Positions 24,340-36,426 of a stretch of 64,000 nucleotides of DNA are shown here, in pieces. Within the stretch, counting starts at the first letter, position 1. Each line of letters begins with the position of its first letter. This stretch comes from Allacma fusca. Its lineage: Eukaryota > Arthropoda > Collembola > Symphypleona > Sminthuridae. Location: positions 30,852,801-30,916,800 of the forward strand of contig OX359247.1 in assembly GCA_947179485.1 (NCBI GenBank), in the 5' to 3' direction. The notes beneath the pieces are model-generated. The model saw only the letters and a list, made by a program, of their open reading frames with translations, was not told where the DNA came from and did no database searches. The translations under genes and the position numbers were made by a program.

Positions 24340-25960
24340 AAGACGTTACACCCAAACCGGATTGGGATCGATATGCGGGCGGTATGAGACGGGAAAGGTT
24401 GGATATACCCACCCTGGATCCTGCCAGCAATCCAACTCAGACAACCGACGGTAGGACCATCAGCAGCCTTACATCAGCTTTCAACCTGATGAGCTGCAAT
24501 TATTTTCAAGGTACGGTTGTAGTTATCAGCCTGCAAAACCAAATTAAGCCGGCTAATCATCAATCATAGTTAAATCTCCATTTACAAAATATTCGAAAAT
24601 TTGAGTTTCAGAAATCTACTCTAACGCTTGCCGGAAAGACACTTAGCCACTCAAATGTATTCTATGATACAGGTGGAGAGAATATATTGTAAGTTACACG
24701 TGGACCGAATGCGTCTTATTCCTCGAATGGTAAATTTCCAAATACTTTAACATTTAAGACATATATATTCGAATCATCAATGCATTAAGACAAACATTTC
24801 GCAGTGTTCAATGTAAGAACTATCTTTGGAAGGACCAAAAATATTGCATTCTCGCCTACGAAAAGAAATTACTCATCTCGAGATGATCATAATCGAATTG
24901 GCTTGAGGCTCATAAAAGTCCATTCCGTTCAATCGGGTGGTATGTAACGTCTTTAATCATCCCAAATATCTAGGACACATCAGCCATTTTCCCGAATCAG
25001 ATGAGGACGTGAACTCGCCTTGTTTGGTTACTCTACAATCAGGGATGGTGACACTGCTCGGCGTGAATGATTTGTGTACGTGTTTTCAAATTATTTGCAA
25101 AAACTACATTTGAGTGGCGTTTTTACACAACTTGCAGAATACGATTTGCTGGTCTGGTCGAAATCGTCGGACCTAACAAGAATTCATCGTATACATATCG
25201 CCATTTCCCAGGTCCGGCGTGCAGAGGACGAAGGATGACGGGGTATGATTCATTATGATGATTTCATTGACTGAAAATGAAACTCTACCTGCTGTAGCAG
25301 ACTTACAAGAGGAAGACGATGATGTAACAAACAATGGTGACCAGCAGTCAGTGCCGAGTCCCATCGGCATTGCTACATCCACACCAAACGCAGATGGGGT
25401 CGTCGATGAGTTAGCGACTGCAGCCACGTCTTCGAATTTTGTCATGGATCAGCAGCATGCCAATGTCGCGCCGATAACTGAGTGAAACGCAACATCCGTT
25501 CAGGTTTTTCACGTCGCCAATGATCATCCGGACGAATTGATGGCCGGTCCAACTTCGTCCAGTGTCCCCGCGGATCCTCATCCATGGAATATCGACTCGA
25601 ATGTCGGCATTTTCGACGATATGCAAAAGAACCCAAACGCACCATATATTCGTTAGCCATGGCCAAACTTATTTATGGAAGCGCAACCTGTGACAGTCAT
25701 AGAGCCTGGATAGCAGCCAGCTCAACCACATCCGATTCAACGTTGGTATAACGTCCAGTGGGAACATTTTCAAGTCTTGGAAGAAGCTTTCTAACGACGA
25801 GAAAAATCATAGTCGTCGGGCCCTCAAACGTCAAAAGCGTTCCGAGGCTGGAGATCACGTTGGTTATTTTGAAGAACATATAATGTTTCCAAAATTTTTT
25901 GGAATAACATTTAAAGCAAATAACATTGTTCTTACCACGCAATAAATGTTATTTGCGTGG
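24340..25960 (+). pseudogene. Decayed coding region of unknown family
   Basis: Over about 1.6 kb the plus strand is less AT-rich than its surroundings and shows successive protein-like stretches. One at 24384-24569 has Asp/Pro/Thr-rich text. Another near 24950-25070 is acidic then hydrophobic. One at 25255-25485 has an EEDDD acidic run. The frame is interrupted several times. I do not recognise the family and do not claim a function. It could be an old element gene or a host pseudogene. Confidence 0.4.
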
Positions 25961-27857
25961 AGCGACCGAGGATTTTATCACGAGTATATTCACCGAAAAA
26001 AATAAGAAACGGGTGCTTCGCAGGCCTAAAACGGAGGTTCTCCCGAGGGGTCGACCCAATGTGAGTTCCACCATTATTAACGTATACTAAATATTTGAAA
26101 TAATAATATTATTAAACGTTAGACGGGTGTTGTTTACAAGTTCATGTAATTATTTTATAGCCTGACCAAAAGAACCAAGTCCGTGGGAGGCAGTGAATTC
26201 GGAAAATCTAAGGAGAACGTTCCTGCCATGGACAAATTGTCAGATTAATTACGATCAATCATATTTCAACTTAGACCATTAATGTTTTACCCCTGATTAA
26301 AAATGACAGGATATATTTTACAGTGAACCTAGAACAAAGAAAGTTCCAACAAAGTAAATGTTACCCAAGAGTAAGTATCTACGTAGAAACCGAAAGTGGA
26401 ATTCATTTTGATGTTACCACAAGTAGGACGACTTCAAATACAACCTAGTATATGATCACTATTTTGCTCAACTATACCAAATATTGACTAAAGCCCACCT
26501 GCCAAATTCTGTCAATGGTGGTGTTAGGTATAGTATCCTAGTTAAGCATTTGTGCATTTTTTAGTGTTGATGATTAGTGTTAGAAATGTACCTTTGTATG
26601 TATGCATGGATAAAAAATGCAGATTTTGAGCTATGGAAGTGTGTATTGGTTAGTCTGTGGGAGCTGCAAGTTAGTCAATGTGATATGACGGTTCAGAGAA
26701 CTTCATTGTCACATCACTAGCAATAAGTTTGTCGTTCAGTTCGTAGAATATCAATGGATGTTTAAGTTTACCTATAAAGTTCATTCGTGACGAGAAAATA
26801 TTTATAGTGAGGTCATACGTGAATAGATTGAGTACGAGTGAGTCAAACGTCATATACTCGCTATAATGATTTCGGTTTTCTCGTAAAACGAAATATCTTG
26901 GTTATAAATATTGGTTTTACCGTCTTTTCAAAGGTACATTCCTATCTTTAGTCGTACAAGGTAAGTCCATTTTACAATTACTTGTATGTACTGGGAGCCG
27001 AAGTGACGAGTGAGGATGTGTTTCAAAATGCTAAATAAAAATCTTTACCAGACGTAGGCTGGATTAAGAAAAATGTATTCATGGTAATCCGCACACACAA
27101 ATTCGATTCATAACACTCTTGTCTGTAGGAAGAAGCCGAATAGAGAAAGAGCGTCAGATTCGTTTCCGCCCTGTATAAACTTACGGAGTGTGTACAAATT
27201 GCAATTGAGGGAGCCAAATGATTGCATTTATTTTGAAAAGAAACCAGTGATTTCAAGTTTATGGTTTCAAGTACTGAAGCTACTCACAATGTAATTCGTG
27301 CAGGTATTTAACATTTCAATAGATGGAATCGGGAGATTAAAAATAGCGTGTTAGTTTCTATATGATCTGTAAAGTATTTTTCACGCAAACTATTTTACTT
27401 TGTAGTTCAGTTAATTCATCGTCGTACAACTTTCTACTGTGAAATAGCTTTCCAATTTCTTCAAACATCAAATGTTATTGTGTGAAACTTTCAATATGTA
27501 TTGAAACTTGCGTGAATTAAACCAGTGATTTAATGAGGTGATCACGAAAGTAATTAAAAATGTTCCTACTACGGATAATCCTACTTCTGGGAATATTGTT
27601 TGTGCTCAGCAAATGAACTGGCGGAATCCCAAGTACTGTAATCTCAGGTTGCAGATTCCACCTGAGTGAAGTGAAAGGTGAATTCTTAGAATCGAAACCT
27701 ATAAGTGAGCATGGAGGCAGTTTCATTGAAATCAAGTTAAGTATTCCGGCATTTTCATGTCAGTACGGTGAATCGCATTAGCACATTTGCGGCAAAGACA
27801 TGTTGGCCATTTTGATTCCACCGTAAATCGGGCAAAACTGACTAGTGATTCCAATAT
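25961..27857. other. No gene seen
   Basis: AT-rich sequence. Short open frames occur on both strands without domains. Confidence 0.4.
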
Positions 27858-29065
27858 TTCCATTCAATTCAAAAAATTCCGTTTGATTCAATTCAACTTT
27901 TGAATTGAATGAAATACAATAATTTGATTCAATTCAAGATTCAAAGGATTTCATTTGATTCATTTCTGCGTGCTGAATTCAATCGAATAATGATTCAAAT
28001 AATCATGACAGCAGATAGTTGTAACAAAGCATTTTATTTAAGGATTTTTTATCACTACATAAGACAGCGTAAGAATGTAAGTCGAACAGTTTCACTGTCA
28101 CTGAAATTGATTTTGCACAGGGTTGGCAAAAAACCGGCTTTTATCAATAAAGGCCAAGCCAGTGGCAAGAAATGGTAACAACCGGGTTTTATTGGACAGT
28201 GGACTTATTTGGATAGTATTAATTATGGCCATTTTATGCCAACATATACAACAGGTCCGGGCCGGTTAGAACCGATTTTAACCAATATTAACCAGGCCAT
28301 TTCTAACCACTTGGCAACCCTGTGTTCATGCATGCGTAATATTAACCAAGCTGGTGGTACGTTTTGGTTAAAACTGGTTTTTATTGGACAGTTGATTTAT
28401 TTGGATAATATTAATTACGACCATTTTATACCAACCCAAGCAATTGGAGCAAGCCGGTGAGAACCGGATTTTAACCAATAACGGCCAGGCCATTTCTTGC
28501 CACTTGCCAATCCTGCTGAATAATTGTACCGTTATGACCTAAAATGACTCGTTAGTAAATGATGTAATTAAAATTATTTATAATTTATGCTTTTATTGTA
28601 TAAAAATTATCATATAAGAAATAGTTACTGAGTTTGTGTTCCCACAAAAACGTCTCCCAAAAACACGTGCTAGTTTGTCGGTTTTTATTTAAACAAGGTG
28701 GGCCCTATTTAAGTCTATTATTGGCCACACTCCTGGTTTACTTCAATAAGTGGCCCCGTGCAAGAAATTCTAATAAAGTAACATCCATGACTACAAACGA
28801 GGGGTTATAAGCAAAACGAATTTAATACAAGGATGGAGCATATAAACTTGATATTCAGAGCGAGGCCTCTTATGGAGTTTGCTACATGGAGATTACTTAT
28901 TGAATTAAAACATGGAGAGCACTTATGGACTTAACTACAGCCTTCCGTGCTCAAATCCAACAACCTAAATGATTCAATTCATGTTTTGAAACAACTCGAA
29001 AAATAATGCATCAGAATTGAATAGATTTGAATTGAATAGATTTTTTGAATCAGAATTGAATGCTC
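27858..29065. mobile_element. Inverted-repeat element with TTGAAT-rich ends
   Basis: The left part (27858-27990) is packed with attcaa/ttgaat words. The right part (28970-29065) holds the same words, and on the minus strand it starts gagcattcaattctgattc. The layout copies the CAAGTT element at 10612-11713: a short terminal sequence followed by many copies of one 6-bp word. I could not fix an exact end or target duplication. A hAT MITE sits inside (28118-28515). Confidence 0.5.
28118..28515. mobile_element. hAT MITE, copy 1 (398 bp)
   Basis: It starts CAGGGTTGGCAAAAAACCGG and ends ccacttgccaatcctg. It is the same family as 40333-40729 along its full length, and both copies are internal dimers. 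The flanks attttgca and ctgaataa do not match, so the target duplication has decayed or was lost by recombination. Confidence 0.8.
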
Positions 29066-29632
29066 GGGAACACATTGTCATTTCTGAAACATGCGTGCAT
29101 GATATGGCGTTGCGTATAAAAGCAAATTATTGTAGTTTCTAATCTTTCCAAATTACATACGACTTTAAGATTGCATTCCTTTGATGCATACAAATGGCCC
29201 CATACGTGCACATTACTAATGTTCAACACTACAACTAACGATCAAAGAAGTGTCTGTTAAAATTTGGATTCATGCAGTCATTTTGTTTTCAGTAGTGACC
29301 ATAACGTCACAGGTAAACAGTAAAACCTGTAATGGCACGGAAACTCATTTAGAACTTTTATTGTAACATCACAGATGTGACCAAATTAATTCACTGTTAT
29401 ACAATACCATAAAAACTCGATTTGCCTGAAAATGCTGATACAAAAGCATTCACGATCACCAGTGTATTATTACAAAGGTTTCACTTTTGTAAACATGTAT
29501 ACTTTCACGGAGGATGAGCCTGGCAGGGTACAAGATAGCATTCGTACGCCCTGCAGCAAATGGGGAGCGGTATGCTAACTGGCATCGCCAGTTTGCCTAA
29601 AACGCATCTAAACGATGAGGGTTACTTCGTAG
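29066..29632. other. Intergenic; one TIR-like terminus
   Basis: At about 29322-29345, cagtaaaacctgtaatgg resembles the terminus of the element at 371-1193. I find no matching second end. Nothing else is seen. Confidence 0.3.
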
Positions 29633-30426
29633 GTGGTGGACGTACGATACTTTGTGCAAACGTACTGCGCATTAGTGCGAACGTTGTCCCCAACTAATGC
29701 TCTTTGCAAACTTTCAGGTGACAATGTTGACAACGTTCAAATTCGCAGGTCTGACAGTAATGTGAAAATGGTGAAACGAACGCTCCAAGCACTCCATACG
29801 CTTTTTCATTTTTTTCGGTGCAAGGAGATACATTATCCGTCGGGAGTCTTCGTGTTCAAAACGAAAGCTGGGAATGCTAAATCTGAATTATATTTCCTGA
29901 ATTTTGGAACATGTAGTGTACTTGTGCGTCTTCACCAACATAAAATGTATACATATAGCGTACCAACTTGTTGTGTGTTCAATTTTGCAACTAAGAAGGA
30001 CAAGTCAATCGGTAAAATTGTTGAAGCAATATTGAAAATCCATGTTGTTGTCATTTTTATGGTGGGTACAACGATATAATCACTTGCGTGTTGTTCAAAC
30101 GACACGTTCCTTCGTTTGTAGACCAGAAATATGTTCTTAAAAACAACTTTATTTTGCCATGCATTTCAACAAGTACTGCATCCACTGACACTTTCAATTC
30201 AGATGTTGAAATCATACAGCGAATGCATATGGTTGTAACAAACAAAACGCCTGTACCATACACTGTAGCCGATGTGTTTAGAAACGTCTGTATTATGCAG
30301 CGTTACAGGATGATTGAACCAAATGCGCATCCCCAAAAATCAAACATTTACATGATGTCATCACCTTCATACCCTGTGCTAAGTAATGGTGTTATGTTTA
30401 GAAATTACTTGCAAAAGTGCTATTAA
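29633..30426 (+). other. Two adjacent open frames, unassigned
   Basis: Frames of 148 codons (29633-30079) and 112 codons (30088-30426) lie 8 bp apart on the plus strand, unusually long for AT-rich DNA. They are rich in Val, Tyr, Cys and His and show no domain I recognise. They may be remnants of one element gene or chance. There is no splice or promoter evidence. Confidence 0.25.
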
Positions 30427-32366
30427 ATGTACTTTCGTAGTCATATAACGTACTAACATTAGTGTATGAAACTTGTAATTCTGAACGATTAAATATATAA
30501 ATACTAAACAAGCAAGCAATAAATAACAATACTGACACGCGTTTGGCTCAATGCAAACAAAAAGACCATTCAAAATTTGATTCCTCAGTCGAAAACCATT
30601 TCATGATTAAACCTATAATTATTGTAAAATTTGTAAAAATAAGTGGGAACTTGTAAATGATATTTCACATTATATTCCGCTATGAGGAACATTGTTATAG
30701 ACTTCGAAATATTTCGCTTCAAAAAGTCAGGAAAGATTTGATGAATCGATTACTACATTGCAGGCTTAATTGCCAGTACGGGCGAATTATTATTAGAAAT
30801 CATTACAAAATGAATCTTCATAATACTATCATAAAATACGTATGGTCGCCGTTTTGTACTACAACATCTCTGGAACAGAGAAACTTACCTAAATGACACA
30901 AATATCTAATGAACTGTAAGGTAAAAATGTCAATGTCAAAGTCTGATGTGAAGTTTTACTAAATTTCATCGTTCTGGAAGGTTCATGAATTCTTTAACAT
31001 CATTTGGGGTTGCGGAAATGCTTTCCACGCCAGATGCAATGATAAAATAATGTTAGTGCGGTTAATATTTGTGATTTGGGGTTTTTCGAAGTTTAATCAA
31101 ATTTGAGCCTGGTTAGGTGTTTTCAGCGCCCATGATAACCGAATAAGTTCCCGTATTGGGATCAGGTTTTTACGTAATTTTCATTTTGTCTCGGGGAAGG
31201 TATTTGCAGCGTCCTTCACCAGACATTACGTTTGCTGGCCTGGATAAGGTTTTTAAGTAATTTTAACTTTGTTTAACTCAATTAAACTAATTTGAATTGA
31301 ACTGAACAGGAAATATCGAACTCCGATTTCATTTGACCGAATCGTGGACAACTCTCGGACAATTCCTTTAATTTCATTAATTTATTGTATTCAGTTTTGT
31401 GTGAAAATAAAAAATGAAAACAATAATGAAAAAAATATAAACAAAAAAAAACTTAATGTGCCTATCCGACGCCCATACTTTCCACTTGACACGCTGTGCC
31501 GTAACTACTCACAGAAATGTGTCTGTCACATTTCTGCTAGATGGGGTGTAGAGGCGCCAGGATCATTGACTTCTGCATGTATGACTTTAAGTCAAGTTCT
31601 TCGCTGATAAATGTGGAAATGGCAACCGCATTGATAAAATAGACTTCTTTGACGTAAAAAAATACGTTCTCCGAAAATGAAAGTATATAAATTCTGGTGT
31701 GACTTATTGGCGGAAAATGCACAACGTCAACAGACATGTCATCACAAAATTCATCGAGGAACGTTCACGATTTCTACGTGCACAAAAATACGGCATTCAT
31801 TGCTGGGAACTGCAGAAAGCATGAGAGTTAAAAGTAAAATTTATGGTCAGTCCACCGAACCTTTCGAAGGAAAAATAAACCGTGACAAGTTTTTTCGGCG
31901 TTTTCCCGTTTATAAGAATTTCAATGTGTTGAAATTTAATACTTTAACATCACAATCAATGTTAGTAACAGCACACATTTGATGTTAATTATAATTCATT
32001 ACTAATAATAGCATTTTTGCGAAAGTGACATTTATTAATTATTGCTTGAAACTACTTTGACCAGTTACATAAAATTCATAAAATTAATCTCCATTTAGAA
32101 ATCGATGGAAGTTTGTAACTAAAAACTAAAATAAATGGGAATAATGCCTTGTTTATAGTCGCTTTGATTTTTCATTGATTTTTCACTGAGTAATCTTTTT
32201 CACGTAACTTTCACGCAGGTATACCTCCGATGATTTATAATTCCAACGTTTCACGCGCGAAAACTCGTATAATATTTTCTTTCATTTTTGCTGCATTTTT
32301 ATTGACGGAAAACTAGGAACCTCCAGTTGTCAATTCTGGGTCAGTTATCATTGACCTGGCATTAAA
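30427..32366. other. No gene seen
   Basis: AT-rich sequence with no supported gene. The last part is upstream of the Harbinger transposase start. Confidence 0.4.
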
Positions 32367-32616
32367 ATGGCAGCAGTGAATAAACGTAAACTACTAAAAT
32401 TTCTTCTTGCATGGAAGATATCTAATCTGGACAAGAAACAGTTTCGTTCAATGTATATTAGACCAATTTTCAAGAGAAGCAATGTCCAAGGTGAAATGAG
32501 TTTAGTTCGTGAACTTGCTGATGATCCCATGTACCACCACAGATACTTGCGGTAAGTTGTGAATGTTGTTTGGGCTATCATATTGGGGTATTATTTACTT
32601 TAAAAATATATGAGTA

Positions 32617-35600
32617 CAGTCGACTCTCCTTATAACGTCTCTCCCTATAGAGTCACTCTCCCTATAAAGTCATCCTGGGATCCTTCCAAGCTGTATTATA
32701 TGGTAATTTCTACCCTTATAGCGTCACTCGTTATAACGTCAGTTCCTTTATAAAGTCTCTTTTTTATAGCCGTAGGGTGATATGCGTACGCTTATAACGT
32801 CATGTTGACTTTACAAAACGTCAAACCTTGCTAAATGACTTACATACAATTGCTGTCATTTTTACTCTACTCGGCGCCGTTATAAAAGACTGGAAGAAAT
32901 GTATTAACGTCAGGAATTTTCAAAGAAAATACACACGCAAAGCAGCAACAGAACGCAAGATACTCCACTCAGCTCGGGTGGTCGTTTCATGTTTTGAAAC
33001 TACATGCGGAAAGTCAACATTAATTATTGCACGCCGGTTTAAGTCATTGCAATACCAGTAATTGTCACTTATAATATTTATTCATAATTTGAAATGGTGA
33101 ATTATAAATATATATAGCAAGCGTGGTTCACGGCATTGATTAAGCCTCATCCATGAAAATCCACATTTCCAAGATCTAAAATTTGTTTTCACCTCCACTA
33201 AAGAACTGATAGTTACAGTTAAGAAATTATATTTTTACTGCAAACTTTGTAAATGATCTGAGAAGTTTGCGCTGCATTGGAAAGACATTTTTTGGTAAGT
33301 TTGCTTGATATTTTCATTTCATAAATGTCAGCAGTCAGACAAATATTTTCATGCTTTCTTGTGAAGTATCCCTACGAGTAAAATGCTCCTTTAAAATAGG
33401 CACACATCAATTACTCGGATGCTGATCCTGGTCGTGTCTTACATCTTCAATTATTCCAATTGGCTCGCAACATTGCCTGATGACGAAAATATCAGAAAAC
33501 TCTTCATGCAAGTGAGTAGAACTCAGTACCATTTTTATGTATATAAATATAGACAATTTAGGTAATTTTTAATAAAATAATATTTTGACTTATCATTGGG
33601 CTCGGAGAAAATAGAATGTAATTATTCGGTCATGATTTTAAACTAAAAATTATTTAAGAAAATACTAGTAGCTGTTTATAGATTGTTGTATTAATTTTTA
33701 GTAAGATATCTCTAAAACCTGTGCGTTTATAGTTGCTTGCATAAACGCTGAACATAATGAATAAATTTTAAACCAATTAGATCTCAGGAACGAAACTAAG
33801 CTGGTATTTCAAAGGTCCTTTCTCCACGTTCTTTCTTGATTTTTCCGACAGATTTTAAAAAATGGCGTCTTCGATTAAGCGTCGTCGGTCCTTGGATTTA
33901 AAAACGAAACTGGATATAATTTTAAAATTAGAATCTGGTGAGAAAACGGCGTCAGTGGTGAAAGCAATGGATATTCCTAGAACCACAATCAATGGGATTT
34001 GGAATTCCAGAGAAAAAATTCAAAAAGAATTCCAGACCAAAAATCCGAAGATCTCAAAGCTTCGTAAAGCCGAATTCGAGGATATCGATGAAGCATTATT
34101 AAAATGGTTCAACATTCAGCGTGATCGCAATGTACCTCTTGATGGACCGATTTTGTTAGGAAAAGCCGAGGAATTCGCAAAACTTTTCCAGAAAAATTCC
34201 TTTAAATGCAGTCAGGGCTGGTTAAGCAAATGGAAAACTAGGCATAATATTCAGTTTAAAATATTACACGGTGAATCAGCCGAAGTTGACCAAAGCGTTG
34301 TCATCGAATGGTTAAGAAACGTCTACCCAATAGTTTCTAGAGGATACAGTGCCAAAGACATTTTTAATGCTGACGAGACTGGACTTTTTTTTCAAGGCAC
34401 TTCCTGACAAGACGTTCGAGTATAAGAAGAAAACCTGCAAGGGCGGTAAACGTTCGAAAGAAAGGTTGTCAGTTTTGTTTTGCTGTAACAGCGACGGGAG
34501 TGAAAAACTAAAGCCCCTAGTCATCGGGAAGTATCAAAATCCCAGATGTTCCAGAAAATAAAAAACAGATCGTCGCTCCCAGTTACTTATTATGCTAATA
34601 CTAAAGCATGGATGACTGGCCAGGTTAGTATTGATATTAAGTGATTTGCATACAATATTTTTAAAATCGTTAAATTACAGTTAGAATGTCCTGTCAATAC
34701 TTTATGTAGCAGTTTACTGTCTTAATTTTAGATATTCAAGGAATGGTTGCAGAAGTTGGATAAGGACATGAAACAGAAGAACCGGAACATTTTACTTCTG
34801 ATTGACAACTGTGGAGCACATCCAGCCAATGTTAAATTGAGTAACGTAAAGGTTGTCTTTATGCCGGCTAATACGACATCGGTTTTGCAACCATTGGACC
34901 AAGGAATTATTTGCGAAGCAAAACGTTATTACCGCAGGCTTCTGGTTCAAAAAGTCATTAGACTCCTTGATTCTCGAACCCCAGTAAAGATATCAGTATT
35001 AGATTCTATTTTAATGCTTCATGGCGCTTGGTCAAAAGTTCGGCAAAGTTCTATCGCAAATTGCTTTCAGAAGGCATACTTGTTGGATGAAAATTCTAAT
35101 GACATTGTTTTGATTGATGGACGGGAAATAAGTTTTTATCCTATTCCTACTGCAGACTTAGGAAAACTTGGCGTGGATTCCTCTCAATTTGCCGAATATG
35201 AGTTGCTTGATCAAAATGTAGACTTTGAAGCTTTAATAATTATAATATGATCCAAAAAGTTCGTGGAATTTATCTAATGTCAAGTAAACATTTTGTTATA
35301 GCTTTTGACCGAATGGATTCCCACAGAAATGGAGATTGCTGAACAGATTTTAGAAGAACGTGATAATGATTGCGCTGGTGATGTTGAAGACGGAGCCGAT
35401 TCCGACGAAGAGACGCTTGCCGAAACTCCATCAACTTCGAGAGTACTGGAAATGGTTACAGATATAAAAACATGGATGGCCTTACAGGATACAACGACAG
35501 ACCACGTTTGGTTTCAGATTTCTGCGATAGAATTATTCGCACAGAACGTTATGTCAAAAGGGTTGAAACAAAAGTCAATTACTGATTATTTTAATTCTCA

Positions 35601-35782
35601 TTCTGCATAGACATATATGTAGCTTGTACTACTTGAACAAAACTAGATATGAGGTCAATTTAATTAAAATCGTAAAAATGCAATAAAACAGTTATTTATT
35701 ATGTGTACCTCTATAACGTCGTTCCCTTATAACGTCACTTTTTCGGAGATTTATTGATGCCGTTATAGAGAGAGTCGACTGT
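32617..35782 (+). mobile_element. Tigger/pogo DNA transposon, full length (3166 bp)
   Basis: The left end starts CAGTCGACTCTCCTTATAAC; the right end on the minus strand starts CAGTCGACTCTCTCTATAAC. TA target duplications lie at 32615-32616 and 35783-35784. Both ends carry repeated TATAACGTC/CTATAAAGTC words, at least eight on the left within 200 bp, likely transposase-binding sites. One transposase gene lies inside on the plus strand. The element sits in intron 1 of a Harbinger transposase gene. Confidence 0.92.
33862..35610 (+). pseudogene. Tigger/pogo transposase, frameshifted
   Basis: The start ATG has a good context (aaaATGgcg). Residues 1-60 form a psq-type helix-turn-helix (RRRSLDLKTKLDIILKLESG), followed by a CENP-B-type DNA-binding half. 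The DDE domain shows FNADETGLFF, then IDNCGAHP, then LQPLDQGI, so all three catalytic aspartates are present. The frame shifts in a run of eight T at about 34384-34391 and again near 34545-34555. A 107-bp GT-AG intron fits 34625-34731 (acceptor tttttag-like, before atattcaagg). A second interruption at 35225-35304 is unresolved. The C-terminus (35305-35610) is acidic and ends with a KQKSITDYF motif, the PIP-like box common in Tigger proteins. With two shifts it is probably inactive, but only lightly worn. Confidence 0.85.
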
Positions 35783-36099
35783 ATTATGTGTGGAAAATAT
35801 GACTAAAATCGGATTGTCTACTAAAATAATTGAATGATATCACAGGATGAACAAGGAGACGTTTGATCTAATTTACTCGATGATTTTGACCAAAATATCC
35901 CATGCTCCAAATCATTGCAGACCAATAACACCTTTAGAGAAACTTTCAACTACATGAAGGTACTTATCACTTAAGTGAAACGATTTCTTTGTACTTTTGC
36001 TTTACATATATGGTTATATAAATGCATATTCGAATACACACAGTGAAACGTAAACGTAAGAATTGAACGTCAAGGGAGTAATAATGCTACAACAGAATC

Positions 36100-36426
36100 T
36101 GTTTGCGCCGTACCGAGGGCAAATTTGTTTAAAAGACTTTATAGAAAATGTTGTATAAAGAAATGCTAGTCATGTGAGTATGGGTATGATAGGTGACTTG
36201 GGGTAAATTAAGAGCAGTTTCGATTAATAACAGTAAGTAGCCAATTTAATGAAACTTCAATATTATTTAGGTTACAATTAGATAGAGCTCTTTCTAGTAA
36301 GAGTCACAAAATCACACTGCCCATTTTTAGGCAAAAACTGAACTTAAACCCAATAGTTACTTTTCCAAATACAGTATAAGGTCTTGACCTCTGGGAAAGA
36401 ACAAGGGATTGGTTTGGGAGGGTAAC
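36100..36426 (-). repeat. BEL/Pao 3' LTR
   Basis: This 327-bp sequence is repeated at 40144-40876 once the MITE there is removed. On the minus strand it ends in GCGCAAACA. Confidence 0.9.

Noticed and set aside
27858-29065. Exact 8-bp target duplication for the TTGAAT element
   Set aside because: Several end points were tried by eye and none gave matching flanks, so only the inverted ends are claimed.
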